NCBI RefSeq assembly: GCF_036898095.1
Contig: NC_090746.1
Span: 115,316,063-115,380,062 of the forward strand
Length of the DNA stretch: 64,000 bases
DNA from: Palaemon carinicauda
Taxonomy: Eukaryota > Arthropoda > Malacostraca > Decapoda > Palaemonidae
Direction of reading: 5' to 3'
In this document: one piece after another, positions 32,049 through 42,174 of the stretch
Position numbering within the stretch: the stretch's first letter is position 1
Layout: every line of letters starts with the position of its first letter
Translations under genes and position numbers: made by a program
Notes under the pieces: model-generated
Seen by the model: the letters and a program-made list of their open reading frames with translations, nothing else
Databases searched by the model: none
Told to the model about the DNA's origin: nothing

Positions 32049-33401
32049 CAAATTTTTAGTTATTCATATGTGGATAGGAACCGAGACTTTTATAGTCTCT
32101 CTTCTTTAGGAGGTAAGAAGTCACTGAAGTTAAGAGGTAAACTTTTCCTCTCTGGATGATATAATTACTTTAAGCAATAGCAAGAAATTAACGTGAATCA
32201 CAGAAAAGAGTTTAGCCGGCTCGAAAAGAGGCAAGGCCAAACTAACAATAGTAAGCAATAGAGGGTAAAGTAGCTGCAAGAGTGACCCAGACACGTTGTC
32301 ATCCTCGGGCATGTCGCCAGACTTTTGGTACAAATCCTTGTCTACACACCTTATGACTTCACTGGCATCACTTTGATTCCAAAAGGTTGTCAATTTTCTC
32401 CTTTTGTGGTGGTAGTTTTGGCATCTTCAATACCTGAAAGGAAAAATAATTCTAGTTTTCACTTAATTACTGCAACATCTGGCCATACAGCCTGAAGATA
32501 AATGTGTCTGCATAGCAACACTATTCACCAGTTGCATCAAAATCTTATTAACATTTATAGATACCACTTTGATATACAGTATGTCAAAATATAAAAGTAT
32601 ATGATATTAACATTTGAACTTTGGCCGATAACATGGTACCCACCTGGTGACTGACAAAAGTTTAAAGGGCTGCAAGACGACAAATACCTCAAGCTTAACC
32701 AGACGCATCCTCTCTCGATCAATACTCGATCAATACACATCACCAACTGACACTGCACATGTCGATCTTGCAGAAAAAGCTGAAACAAATGGCGGTATCT
32801 TAAAAAAATATGGTTCTGTGAATGCGCCAGGTCAGATGTGTGAAAACCTTGAAAACTCATAGGGAAAAATAAAGCTTTTATATATTGTACTGTACAAAAT
32901 AATGCTTTAATATAAAATCATTAACACTACCACTAAAATTATCAAAAGGTTAGAGAAAGATAAAAGTTGCCAAGAATGTAACCACGCTAATTTTCATTAT
33001 TGATAAGGAATTTTTCCTAAAATAGGCCCTACCAATATACTGTACTTGAAAAGACAATAGATTTAATAAGTTTTGTGGTGCTTCACTCTCAGACTGAACA
33101 GCTTCGCAGATACAGAAAATTAATTTTTGAAAAACAACCATATAAATGAGGAATCGCACCATTTGAACAATTCGGGGCCGTACTGTAGGTCAATAAACAC
33201 AGCAGCGTACGAATGCCCACCTGTGGCAAAACTCATATGAGCGTTGCTCTGTCTGTTGGGTAGGAAGGATTTACCCACTGCACAATGACCAATGTTTGAT
33301 GTCAAAGTCTGCCATTTTAGCTTCACTTTAATTTGAATAATTGCTGTAAGAGCAGTCGAGAGGAAACATCCTAAATACCATATAGAAATTACCAAACACA
33401 A
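32049..33401. other. Unassigned AT-rich stretch
   Basis: No gene or element was recognised. Short open frames lack domains. Confidence 0.4.
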
Positions 33402-34025
33402 ATTATTATTATTATTATTACTTGCTAAGCTACAAACCTAGTTGGAAAAGCAGGATGCTATAAGCCCAGGGGCTCCAACAGGGAAAATAGTTCAGTGAGG
33501 AAATTGAACAACGAAAAATCAAATATTTTAAGAAGAGCAACAACATTAAAATAAATATTACTTTGTAAACTATAAAAACTTTAACAAAACAAGAGGAAGA
33601 GAAATAAGATATAAGATAGAACAGTGTGCCTGAGTGTACCCTCAAGCAAGAGAACTAACCCAAGACAGTGGAAAACCATGGTACAGAGGCTATGGCACTA
33701 CCCAAGATTAGAGAACAATGGTTTGATTTTGGAGTGTCCTTCTAGAAGAGCTGCTTACCACAGCTAAAGTCTCTCTTCTACCCTTACAAAGAGGAAATTG
33801 GCCACTGAACAATTACAGTGCTAAGAAGAATTGTTTGGTAATCTCAGTGTTGTCAGGTGTACGAGGACAGAGGAGAATACAGGTATGTAAAGAATACAGT
33901 AGTGTATAGGCAAAAGGAAAATGAACTGTAACCAGAGAGAAGGATCCAATGTAGTACTATCTGGCCAGTCAAAAGACCCCATAACTCTCTAGTGGTAGTA
34001 TCTCACCGGGTGGCTGGTGCTTTGG
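33402..34025 (-). mobile_element. SINE-like repeat, longest copy
   Basis: It is non-coding, about 620 bp, with an (AAT)n 3' tail at the low-coordinate end. It aligns inverted with 37588-38204 and directly with 22336-22765. The last 90 bp before the tail match the 3' end of the CR1/Jockey-like LINE (34796-36110), as in SINEs that borrow a partner LINE's tail. The sense-strand start near 34025 reads GCACCAGCCACCCGGTGAGA. A B-box-like GGTTCGAGATC is seen in the 37588 copy. Confidence 0.7.
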
Positions 34026-34202
34026 AAAACATTTAGAAGGCTCTTCTAGCATGAGGTTACTGAGAGAGACCCTAAAAATTTAGTAAAAATTTGCACTAGG
34101 TGTCACTGCTGTGAAAAACAAAAACATTCTTTTTCTCAAGAAAACAAAGAAAACTACAGAAAGTGAAGCAGTGGCCTTGAAGGTTACATTTCAAAACTGT
34201 TT

Positions 34203-34320
34203 GCTTACTAGAATGTCCTCTTTTTAGAAAATTTGAGGTTATTTTTCTAGTACAGTATTATGGTAAAGTCTTTTTAGAAAATTTGGTTATTTTTCTAGTA
34301 CAGTATTATGGTAAAGTCAA
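34203..34320. repeat. Tandem duplication of about 55 bp
   Basis: Two adjacent copies of a block running from TTTTTAGAAAATTTG to ATTATGGTAAAGTC. Confidence 0.8.
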
Positions 34321-34429
34321 AATCAACAAAATTATCACCATCACACTATCATGCAAAATGGCATTTTTATTTTGAAAACTCTGGATTTGTAACAGTTATG
34401 CCATTTCTTTCGTCACTGCTCCTGAAACG

Positions 34430-34760
34430 CCAAAAGAAGGCATAAACTCCAACTATCAAGTAGTTCCACAGATATCACTAAAGCAAAGTGACATCAGTGA
34501 GAGGCATGCACTACAATCATTCGTCTTCCAAATTTCAATTTTCTCATTCAATTCTACTTCAGAATGCATGAGCTTGGTAAACTGAAAAAATGCATTGTTT
34601 GGATTTCCCTTAATACCCATGCTTGAAATTACAGTAAGGAACCCATGCTTGAAATTACAGTCAGGAACCCATGCTTGAAATTACAGTCAGGAACCCATAC
34701 ACCCTCTACAGTCAGCCCTCAACATTCACAGGGGGTTAGGTAACAGACAAGAGCAAAAAG
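34430..34760. repeat. Dispersed repeat, copy 1
   Basis: It is homologous in the same orientation to 36190-36490. Shared blocks include AGAAGGCATAAA, AAGTAGTTCCA, CATTCGTCTT and TTCTCATTCAATTCTA. Near its end TACAGTCAGCCCTC resembles a pogo/Tigger-type transposon terminus at a TA site. Copies 1 and 2 flank the LINE at 34796-36110. Confidence 0.65.
34612..34696. repeat. 26-bp unit, about three copies
   Basis: The unit is close to CCCATGCTTGAAATTACAGT followed by CAGGAA. It is repeated in tandem with single-base changes. Confidence 0.85.
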
Positions 34761-34795
34761 CAAGAATCTTCAAATACTTGCAACCCTATGATATA

Positions 34796-36110
34796 TAATT
34801 ATTATTATTATTATTATTACTATCCAAGCTACAACCCTAATTGGAAAAGCAAGATGCTATAAGCCCAGGGGCTCCAACAGGGAAAAATAGCCCAGTGAGG
34901 AAAGGAAATAAGGAAATAAATAACTGAAGAGAACAAATTAACAATAAATCATTCTAAAAAAAGTAATGTCAAAAGAGATATATCATATATAAACTATTAA
35001 CAACGTCAACAACAAATATGTCATATATAAACTATAAAAAGACTCATGTCCGCCTGGTCAACAAAAAAGCATTTGCTCCAACTTTGAACTTTTGAAGTTC
35101 TACTGATTCAACAACCCGATTAGGAAGATCATTCCAAAACTTGGTAACAGCTGGAATAAAACTTCTAGAGTACTGCGTAGTATTGAGTCTTATGATGGAG
35201 AAGGCCTGGCTATTAGAATTAACTGCCTGCCTAGTATTACGAACAGGATAGAATTGTCCAGGGAGATCTGAATGTAAAGGATGGTCAGAGTTATGAAAAA
35301 TCTTATGCAACATGCATAATGAACTAATTGATCGACGGTGCCAGAGATTAATATCTAGATCAGGAATAAGAAATTTAATAGACCGTAAGTTTCTGTCCAA
35401 CAAATTAAGATGAGAATCAGCAGCTGAAGACCAGACAGGAGAACAATACTCAAAACAAGGTAAAATAAAAGAATTAAAACATTTCTTCAGAATAGATTGA
35501 TCACCGAATATCTTAAAAGACTTTCTCAATAAGCCAATTTTTTGTGCAATTGAAGAAGACACAGACCTTATATGTTTCTCAAAAGTAAATTTGCTGTCAA
35601 GAATCACGCCTAAAATTTTGAAAGAGTCATACAAATTTAAAGAAACATTATCAATACTGAGATCCGGATGTTGAGGAGCCACCGTCCTTGACCTACTTAC
35701 AATCATACTTTGAGTTTTGTTAGGATTCAACTTCATACCCCATAATTTGCACCATGCACTAATTTTAGCTAAATCTCTATTAAGGGATTCACCAACCCCA
35801 GATCTACATTCAGGGGATGGAATTGATGCAAAGAGAGTAGCATCATCTGCATATGCAACAAGCTTATTTTCTAGGCCAAACCACATGTCATGTGTATATA
35901 GTATGAAAAGTAATGGGCCAAGAACACTACTCTGTGGAACACCAGATATCACATTCCTATACTCACTATGGTGCCCATCAACAACAACTCTTTGAGATCT
36001 ACTACTTAAAAAATCAATAATAATGCTAAGAAACGACCCACCCACTCCCAACTGTTTCAGTTTGAAAACAAGGGCCTCATGATTAACGTCATAACATACC
36101 TACAGTGCTT
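34796..36110 (-). mobile_element. CR1/Jockey-like LINE, 5'-truncated
   Basis: The 3' half of an RT gene is followed by about 230 bp of 3' UTR and an (AAT)n tail, which on the + strand is the (ATT)n at 34797-34819. The 3' UTR matches the separate fragments at 59190-59417 (+) and 61805-61990 (-) and the tail of the SINE-like copies. It is truncated in RT box A, the usual outcome of incomplete reverse transcription. Confidence 0.82.
35044..36099 (-). pseudogene. LINE RT, 5'-truncated but open to its stop
   Basis: The frame starts inside RT box A (YDVNHEALVFKLKQLG), then SGVPQSSVLGPLLFILYTHD (box B, QGS changed to QSS), KLVAYADDATLFAS (catalytic YADD), GMKLNPNKTQSMIVS and FKILGVILDSKFTFEKHI. The C-terminal region (YCSPVWSSAADSHLN, LHKIFHNSDHP, FIPAVTKFWNDLPNRV) and a TGA stop at 35044-35046 follow. 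About 350 codons are open without a lesion, suggesting a rather young insertion. The endonuclease and the front of the RT are missing. Confidence 0.85.
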
Positions 36111-36189
36111 GCCGCATATTGCCTACGCACGGTCGACAAACAATATGCAAGCCACTGTACTACCCAATACAAAAGTCCTAATTTGTAAC

Positions 36190-36490
36190 ATATTTCCTAA
36201 GTGTAAGAAGGCATAAAATCCCCCACTAGCAAGTAGTTCCATACACCACTAAAGCAAGGTAACAACAGTTAGAGCCATGCACTACATTAATCATTCGTCT
36301 TTCAAATTTCTCATTCAATTCTAATTCAGAAAGCATGAGCTTGGCAAATTGAAAAATGTTTACTGTATGTACAGTAATTTTCTTAGGCAAACTTCAATTT
36401 CATGTAGATGGCACAGACCCAAACATCAACTACAGTCAGCCCTCGACATTCATGAGGGTTACGTAACATGCACAAAAAGCGAGAATCCAC
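36190..36490. repeat. Dispersed repeat, copy 2
   Basis: It is homologous to 34430-34760 and ends near 36433 with TACAGTCAGCCCTCGACATT, then GAGGGTTACGTAAC and AAAAAGCGAGAATCC. That is the general form of pogo/Tigger termini. The matching opposite end is not recognised. Confidence 0.6.
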
Positions 36491-36859
36491 TTATACCTGC
36501 TGCTCTAAGGTAGGTCTATTCTTAACTTAACTAGCTGCCCATACCTTACGGACAGTTGACTGAAACACTAAGGAAGCCAGTGTACTGCCTAATGTTTTAC
36601 AGTATTGTACGTGTACTATGTACAGCGTAAGACTATGGTACACAACAGGAATCATTGCCACACTATGCATGTAATAAAACACTGTTGTTCCTATCTAACA
36701 ACACTCGCACTATAGTGAACATTAATGTAATATGTACAGTACCACCACTACAGTACAGCTTAAATGAGGCATATAGGATCATAGGGACTAGCGCCACCAC
36801 GCCGGAAACAGAGTTACAAGGTCCACTGGATAGAACAAAGCTGATATCTAGTTACGGCA
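36491..36859. other. Unassigned stretch
   Basis: A block at about 36550-36600 resembles 36128-36180 (both with AAGCCA(G/C)TGTACT). Otherwise nothing was recognised. Confidence 0.35.
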
Positions 36860-36888
36860 TTGGCAATGTTGATTTCCAGGTCCATAGC

Positions 36889-37586
36889 TCAGTGGGGAAG
36901 AAATCGCCCGGAACGACGTTTTTCGCCGTACACCTTCTCGGCCTGGGAGGCATCGCTGTTGGATCTTGGGGCTGTGCGGAGGCTTAGGAGGATCCATGGT
37001 AGTTGATGGATCCAGTGTTCGTCTGTACACCTGGCCATTAATACCGCCTTTAAGGAATGATGGCTTCTTTCGACCATGCCGCTTGCTGCTGGTTAGTAGG
37101 CGGTTATGCTGTGTAGATTAGTTCCGCTTAGGCAGGCGAGGGATGCCCATAGGTCAGAGATGAAGGTGGGTCTCCTGTCGGTCGTCTTGTCGTCAGGCAC
37201 CAAAACGACTGACCCAGCTAGAGAGGAGAGCTTGGGCGCACGGGTCCGTAGATGATTCGGGCAGGTGTCGCCCCAAACTATATTGTTGAGCAATCGATGA
37301 CTGTCAGTAGGTATCGGGCGCCTCCTGAAGGCAGTAGGGGACCTACCACGTCAACGTGACATGGCCGAATCGTCGTCTGGGTTGCGGGAAGGGGCCGACT
37401 TCAGACTGTGTTGACCAACTTTACTAATTTGGCACGCCGTGCATGTCCGTTCCCATTCGCGTGCGTCTTTCCTGATGCCTGGCCATACAAATTTTTCCGT
37501 CGTCAGTTTGGTGGTCATCCTTTTTGATGAGTGGGAGAGGCCGCAGATGACGTCTAATACCGCCAATTGCCCGTTGAAATACTACC
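36889..37586 (-). pseudogene. gypsy-A integrase
   Basis: Minus-strand frames give the zinc-binding end (GLSHSSKRMTTKLTTEKFVWPGI..CTACQISKVGQH), part of the core (FISDLWASLACLSGTNLHSITAY) and the C-terminal side (MVERSHHSLKAVLMARC, LPWILLSLRTAPRS, AEKVYGEK). Each has a close counterpart in gypsy-B. Frames change at least twice, and the first catalytic Asp region is not seen. Confidence 0.7.
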
Positions 37587-37587
37587 A

Positions 37588-38204
37588 CTAGAGTGTTATG
37601 GGATCCTTTGACTAGCCAGACAGTACTACATTGGATCCTTCTTTATGGTTACGGTTCACTTTCCCTTTGCCTACATATACTGTACACCGAATAGTCTGGC
37701 CTATTCTTTAGATTCTCCTCTGTCCTCATACACCTGACAACACTGGGATTATCAAACAATACTTCTTTGCCTAAGGGGTTAACTACTGCACTGTAATTGT
37801 TCAGTGGCTACTTTCTGTTGATAAGGGTAGAAGAGACTCTTTAGCTATGGTCAGCAGCTCTTCTAAAAGGAGGGCACTCCAGAATCAAACTATTGCGCTC
37901 TAGTCTTGGGTAGTGACATAACCTCTGTACCCTGGTCTTCCACTGTCTTGGGTTCGAGATCTCTTGCTGGAGGGTACACTCAGGCACACTATTCTATCTT
38001 TTTTCTCTTCCTCTGGTTTTGATAAAGTTTTTATAGTTTATTTAAGAAATATTTATTTCAATCTTTCTGTTCGTAAGATATTTTAGTTTTCCTTACTGTA
38101 TTTCCTTTCTTCACTGGGCTATTTTCCCTGTTGAAGCCCCTGGGCTTATAGCATTCAGCTTTTCCAACTAGGGTTGTAGCCTAGCAAGTAATAATAATAA
38201 TAAA
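37588..38204 (+). mobile_element. SINE-like repeat inserted in gypsy-A
   Basis: It is a plus-strand copy of the family at 33402-34025, with tail block AGCCCCTGGGCTTATAGCAT and an (AAT)n tail at about 38190-38200. A GGTTCGAGATC box at about 37960 resembles a tRNA-type B box. The integrase reading of gypsy-A continues across it (..CNLF, then NGQLAVLDVICG), which shows a clean insertion. Flanking A-rich bases (GAAA / AAAA) could be a short target duplication. Confidence 0.8.
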
Positions 38205-38760
38205 AGGTTGCGGACGGCCTATGCTCGTGTCGCACTATAGTTTGGAGCCGTTAGGGCTCATTTCCCACATCTGAGAGGCTCTTGCATCTGGCGTTGCGGG
38301 GTCTGTTGACTGCTCGCAAGCGATGTCGTAGTTCACCCCGACATGGATGGAGTCGATGTTTATCCGTGACAGGGCATCAGCCACCGGGTCCTTGTTCCCT
38401 AGCACAAAGGTGCTGGTGCAGCCGAATTCAGATATGGCTGCCAGGTGACGTTGCTGATGGGCTGACCAAGCGCCCCAGGCTTGGTAAAGGCGTGGATCAT
38501 TGGTTGGTGGCCCGTCTGGATGGTAAACTTAGGCCCTCCCCCCCCCCAGCAGCTACTTTAAATGCCTGACGGCATGAGTTTACTGTTGAACGTGCTGTAC
38601 CGGGTCTTGGGTGTCTTCAATTTCTTGCTGAAGGCGGCTAGAGGTTGTGGTTCGTTGTTCACTATCTGCTCCAGGATGGCACCACAGGCTGTGTTGCTGG
38701 CGTCCATGGTCAACCAGAGAGGGGCCTTAGGGTTCTGGTAGGACAAGGTCGTGGCTCCGC
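38205..38760 (-). pseudogene. gypsy-A RNase H remnant
   Basis: The minus strand gives APLWLTMDASNTACGAILEQ, PQPLAAFSKKLKTPKTRYST and FNSKLMPSGI. These correspond to LRLTTDASNVACGAVLEQ and the following segment of gypsy-B (FDRELLA). The rest up to the integrase is degraded, with multiple frame changes. Confidence 0.7.
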
Positions 38761-39693
38761 AGACGGTGACCTTTGTTCACTTGAAGGCCTTTTGTTGAGG
38801 ATGACCCCATTGCAGTTTCTTTGGCCTCCCATTCAGGACGCCAAGTGGGGAGTCATGATGCCCGCGATGTTGGGGAGGAACCTCCTAGAACAATTTGCCA
38901 TGCCGATGAACTCCTGTTGACCTCTTACGGTGGTTGGCGTCGGAAACTTGCTGACCGCGTTTACCTTCGATGTCAAAAGGAGCACCCCCTCCTTTGACAA
39001 TTTGTGTCCCAGGATTTCTACCTTTTTGGCCCCGAAAGTTCATTTGTCAAAATGCACTAAGAGGCTGTTTCCTTGTCTTTTCAACACTGTTCTTACGTGC
39101 TAAAATTGTTCGTCCTGGGACTTGGAGAACACCAGGATGTCGTCGACGTATACAGTGCAGAAAGGTAGGTCCCCCAGGATGTTGTCCATTAGGCGCTGGA
39201 AGGTTGCCCCGGAATTTGAAACCGAACGTTGAGTATGCGAAAACGTATGATCTGAACAGGGTTATTATGGCTGTCTTGGGAACGTCGTCGGTATGTACCG
39301 GAACCTGGAAGTTTGATTTCAGGAGGTCCATTTTGGTAAAAATAGTAGCCCCGTGGAGGGTCCCGGTGAGGTCCTGCATGTTGGGAAGGGGGCAGTGGTC
39401 AGGTGTTGTAACCAGATTCAGACGTCTAATCATCGCAAGGTCTCCAGCTGCCATCTGGTTTCTTGACCGTGTATAGTGGCGAGGCCCATGGGTTGGATGC
39501 CTTTTTCCATACTCCCATTCGCTCCATCTCGAGGAAAGCGCGTTTGGCATCCTATAGTTTTTGTGGTGGCACTTCTGAATTTGGAGAGAGTTGGTGGGTC
39601 AGTCGTAGTTATGTGGCGATATATCCCGTGCTTTGTGGGAATTCCTTCCAACTGTCGTAGTTCAGGCTTGAAGACTTCGTGGAACTCCTGCAA
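38760..39693 (-). pseudogene. gypsy-A reverse transcriptase
   Basis: The minus-strand frames carry FHEVFKPELRQLEGIPTKHG at the N-terminal side, then MQDLTGTLHGATIFTKMDLL, KSNFQVPVHTDDVPKTAIIT and RSYVFAYSTFGFKFRGN. They match gypsy-B motif by motif. The catalytic YVDD is only visible as a shifted frame near 39130-39150. There are several indels. Confidence 0.7.
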
Positions 39694-40154
39694 TAGGCGA
39701 TTGTACTTGCTGTATGTGACTGACCATACGCAGGGAATACTGGGCCTGTAGGAGTCTTTGGGACTGGTAGGTCTCTTGGTCGAAAAGTTGTTTGCGATGC
39801 ATGTCTACTAGCACCCCGTGGTGGGCGAGAAAATCAGCGCCCAGGAGTGGTGTCTTGATGTCTGCAGTCACGAAAGGCCAGTTGAACTCTTGGCCCCTGA
39901 ATGATAACTTCAGCGTTCTCGTCTCGTAATGGGATAGGGCTCCCAATCACGGCAACCAGTGTGGTCCCGTTGTCTGATGGGTGGCCGTTGTCGTGCTTCG
40001 TATGCGGGAACATAGAGACTGAAGCACCGGTATCCACTTGGAACCTTCTCCCCGGGTTTGCGTTGTGGATGTAGAAACCCACGTGGTCGGAGTTCAAAGC
40101 TTCCGTGGCTGCTTGTAGACGTCGTTGCCTAATTAGTTTTTTGGAAAAGAGCAC
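39662..40154 (-). pseudogene. gypsy-A aspartic protease
   Basis: FQVDTGASVSMFPHTKHD holds the DTG active site. TLVAVIGSPIPLRD and, in another frame, WPFVTADIKTPLLGADFLAH follow (the usual LLGxDFL end motif). It lies between gag and RT, with one frameshift near 39940. The DTGA and LLGADFLAHHG motifs are close to those of gypsy-B. Confidence 0.72.
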
Positions 40155-40174
40155 GAACAGGTGAATCTTACTGC

Positions 40175-41000
40175 TTATTTCCCCCCACGTGCAGTGGTAG
40201 TAGCACCATCTTGATTGGTTAGGGGTTTGTCATTTTTTCTTCTTCTGTGCTGTTTATGCTGGTGTCGACACGATGGGGGGCGAGGTCGTTTTTGGGGAGG
40301 TCTCCTGTCATAAACCGCATGGATCCCTGCCTCCTCTGGTTCTGAGGGACACTTCCTCCTCTGTCGCGGCGTTGATCGAGGCGGTGGTGGCATATCTAAA
40401 GGCACGGGCTGCCAGGTGGACCTTGTCGGCCTTTTCTACCAAAAAGGCATGTCCAGGTCTTTGGCACCTTCAAACTGGGCGCAGACATTCTTAAGGAGTC
40501 TACGCAGAAATATTTCTTGGGTCAAGCTGACTTCTTTAGGCTGCCCGCTGCTGTCCAACTTGTCCAGCTGTAGCAGGCCAGGAGCTCGTCCCAGACCTCC
40601 GATGGGAGATTGGCGCCAAGGGGGCTTGACATCAGGTCAAGGGCACACTGGGCCCTCATGGTCGCGGGGAGGTCGTAGACTTTTGAAAGTTTCTTTTACA
40701 GCTCAGTATAACCTAGGGCTCCTGTTGTCTCCCTCAACCAGGACTATATTTTCTTGAACGTGTCTACCAAGAGCATTGCCATCACCATGTCAGCCATCCT
40801 TGCCTCGTCTGTCACGTTTTTTGTTAGCCAGAAGTGTCTCGGGCCTCTGGAACCATACTGTGGCCGTGTCGGGTGTGAAAGAAGGCAGTTGTAACTTGTG
40901 GCCCGTAACCACCTGCGTGATTTGAGTTGCAATTGCGCCGTGCCCCTCGGCTGTGAGGGGCGTAGAACTAACGACGTCTGAGTCTGCCATTCTCCTCACG
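40175..41000 (-). pseudogene. gypsy-A Gag remnant
   Basis: The first frame (MRRMADSDVVSSTPLTAEGH, LQLPSFTPDTATVWFQRPET) parallels LPPFSQHNTASWFLRADVLF of gypsy-B. The remainder is broken, and no intact zinc knuckle is visible. A 45-bp tandem duplication sits at its start (40991-41080). Confidence 0.6.
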
Positions 41001-41080
41001 CTCCAAAACTCACTCTTGAGCCATATTTAGTCCATTCTCCTCACGCTCCAAAACTCAATCTTGAGCAGTATTTAGTCCGT
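40991..41080. repeat. 45-bp tandem duplication
   Basis: Two adjacent copies of a unit beginning TCTCCTCACGCTCCAAAACT. They span the putative gag start of gypsy-A. Confidence 0.85.
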
Positions 41081-41267
41081 TAACGGAGCGAGGTTTTCCA
41101 AGCAGTCGAGTTATCGTTAATGCCGTGGCAAACTGCAAGAAAGAACGCTAGAACACAAGTTATTTTGCGCAGTAATAAGTCCGTTAGTGGCGGTTTTTGG
41201 TGGGTGGAGTCGCGAGCCCAAACAATCTTTCGAGGTTGCTGTGTCAAGTCCATTAAGGGGAACTATG

Positions 41268-41276
41268 GGTCACCAG
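41268..41276 (-). promoter_or_regulatory. gypsy-A primer-binding-site remnant
   Basis: The sense strand reads AACTGGTGACCC directly after an LTR end, as in gypsy-B. The match to tRNA-Trp beyond TGGTGACCC is lost. Confidence 0.55.
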
Positions 41277-41691
41277 TTATGAGGGACGAATGACAGATTG
41301 TAGCCGACTGATGCTTTATTCTCATAACAGGTGATTGACAAAGGTCTGCAAACGGATAAGTAGCAAGACCCCCTTAGGCAGATGACTGACAGCCACAGAC
41401 AGGTAAAATATGCTGGCCATTTGTTTTTCTTTACATCAAAATTTACAAATAGCAAGGCCCAGCATCAAAATACAATCATGAATGATACAAAAGAGACAAT
41501 TCTGCACACGATATAGATTATCAGGAAAATATGTATAGGTGAAAAAAGGGAATTCGTACAGTAAAAAATGCTGTAGGACATTGTCCTTACATAACGTAAT
41601 AGTGTACTACTATAAATTGTTTATATTCAAATCAACTTTTTTAAACTGCTGTTTCCCAGTCATTATCATATACAGTAAAAAGTATTTGTAA

Positions 41692-42022
41692 TGTAAGGAC
41701 ACCGATCCCTTCGTCGTCCAGAAAATCGACAAACTACTTATTTATTTAAATTCTCTCTTCGCCACACTGTGGTGTCCTATGTATATATATTCCGCTCTAC
41801 CAGAGCTACATTTTGATATATGTATCGTTTCATAACATGTTTTTGTTAACCCATAATTCATATATTTGTAAGTGTAAGAAAACACATATTTTGGCGGGCA
41901 CTTCAATCTGACTTGGCGCCAACGTCATCCTACGTTTCCGTCCGCACCTTGTAATGTATTTCCGTGCGCATTCAAATAAAGTATCAGTTGATCTTGGTGA
42001 CGCTTGTCTCACTGTCCTTACA
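41692..42022 (+). repeat. gypsy-B 5' LTR
   Basis: It starts TGTAAGGACA and ends TGTCCTTACA, a perfect 10-bp terminal inversion. A TATA-like GTATATATAT lies at 41781-41790 and a poly(A) signal AATAAA at 41975-41980. These give a plausible promoter and RNA end for the element. Confidence 0.95.
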
Positions 42023-42023
42023 A

Positions 42024-42041
42024 CTGGTGACCCCGGAGTCG
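42024..42041 (+). promoter_or_regulatory. gypsy-B primer binding site, tRNA-Trp-like
   Basis: TGGTGACCCCG begins just inside the 5' LTR. It is complementary to the 3' end of animal tRNA-Trp (CCA plus acceptor arm) for 11 bases, then diverges. CsRn1-clade elements are known to use tRNA-Trp. Confidence 0.65.
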
Positions 42042-42174
42042 AGAGTAGCATCAGCGGTTTTGGCTTTGACATTAACAGACTTATTACGGCCGTGCTACCT
42101 TCTACATACTCCGTTACCTTAGGCACGAACCTGCCTTTGTTTCTCCCACACTTCGGTGAACGTAAGGCAGTAGG

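Larger units (their letters stand above)
36860..41600 (-). mobile_element. Decayed CsRn1-type gypsy retrotransposon (gypsy-A)
   Basis: On the minus strand gag, protease, RT, RNase H and integrase follow in gypsy order from about 41000 down to 36860. The proteins resemble gypsy-B at 41692-46524 but are heavily mutated. A PBS-like TGGTGACCC lies at 41276-41268, just inside what should be the 5' LTR end. That LTR end has AATAAAG and ATCAGT as in gypsy-B. No 3' LTR was found, so the low-coordinate end is lost. A SINE interrupts it at 37588-38204. Confidence 0.75.

Noticed and set aside
37940..37980. Possible tRNA gene because of a GGTTCGAGATC box
   Set aside because: No cloverleaf can be drawn around it. 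It is an internal box of the SINE-like repeat at most.
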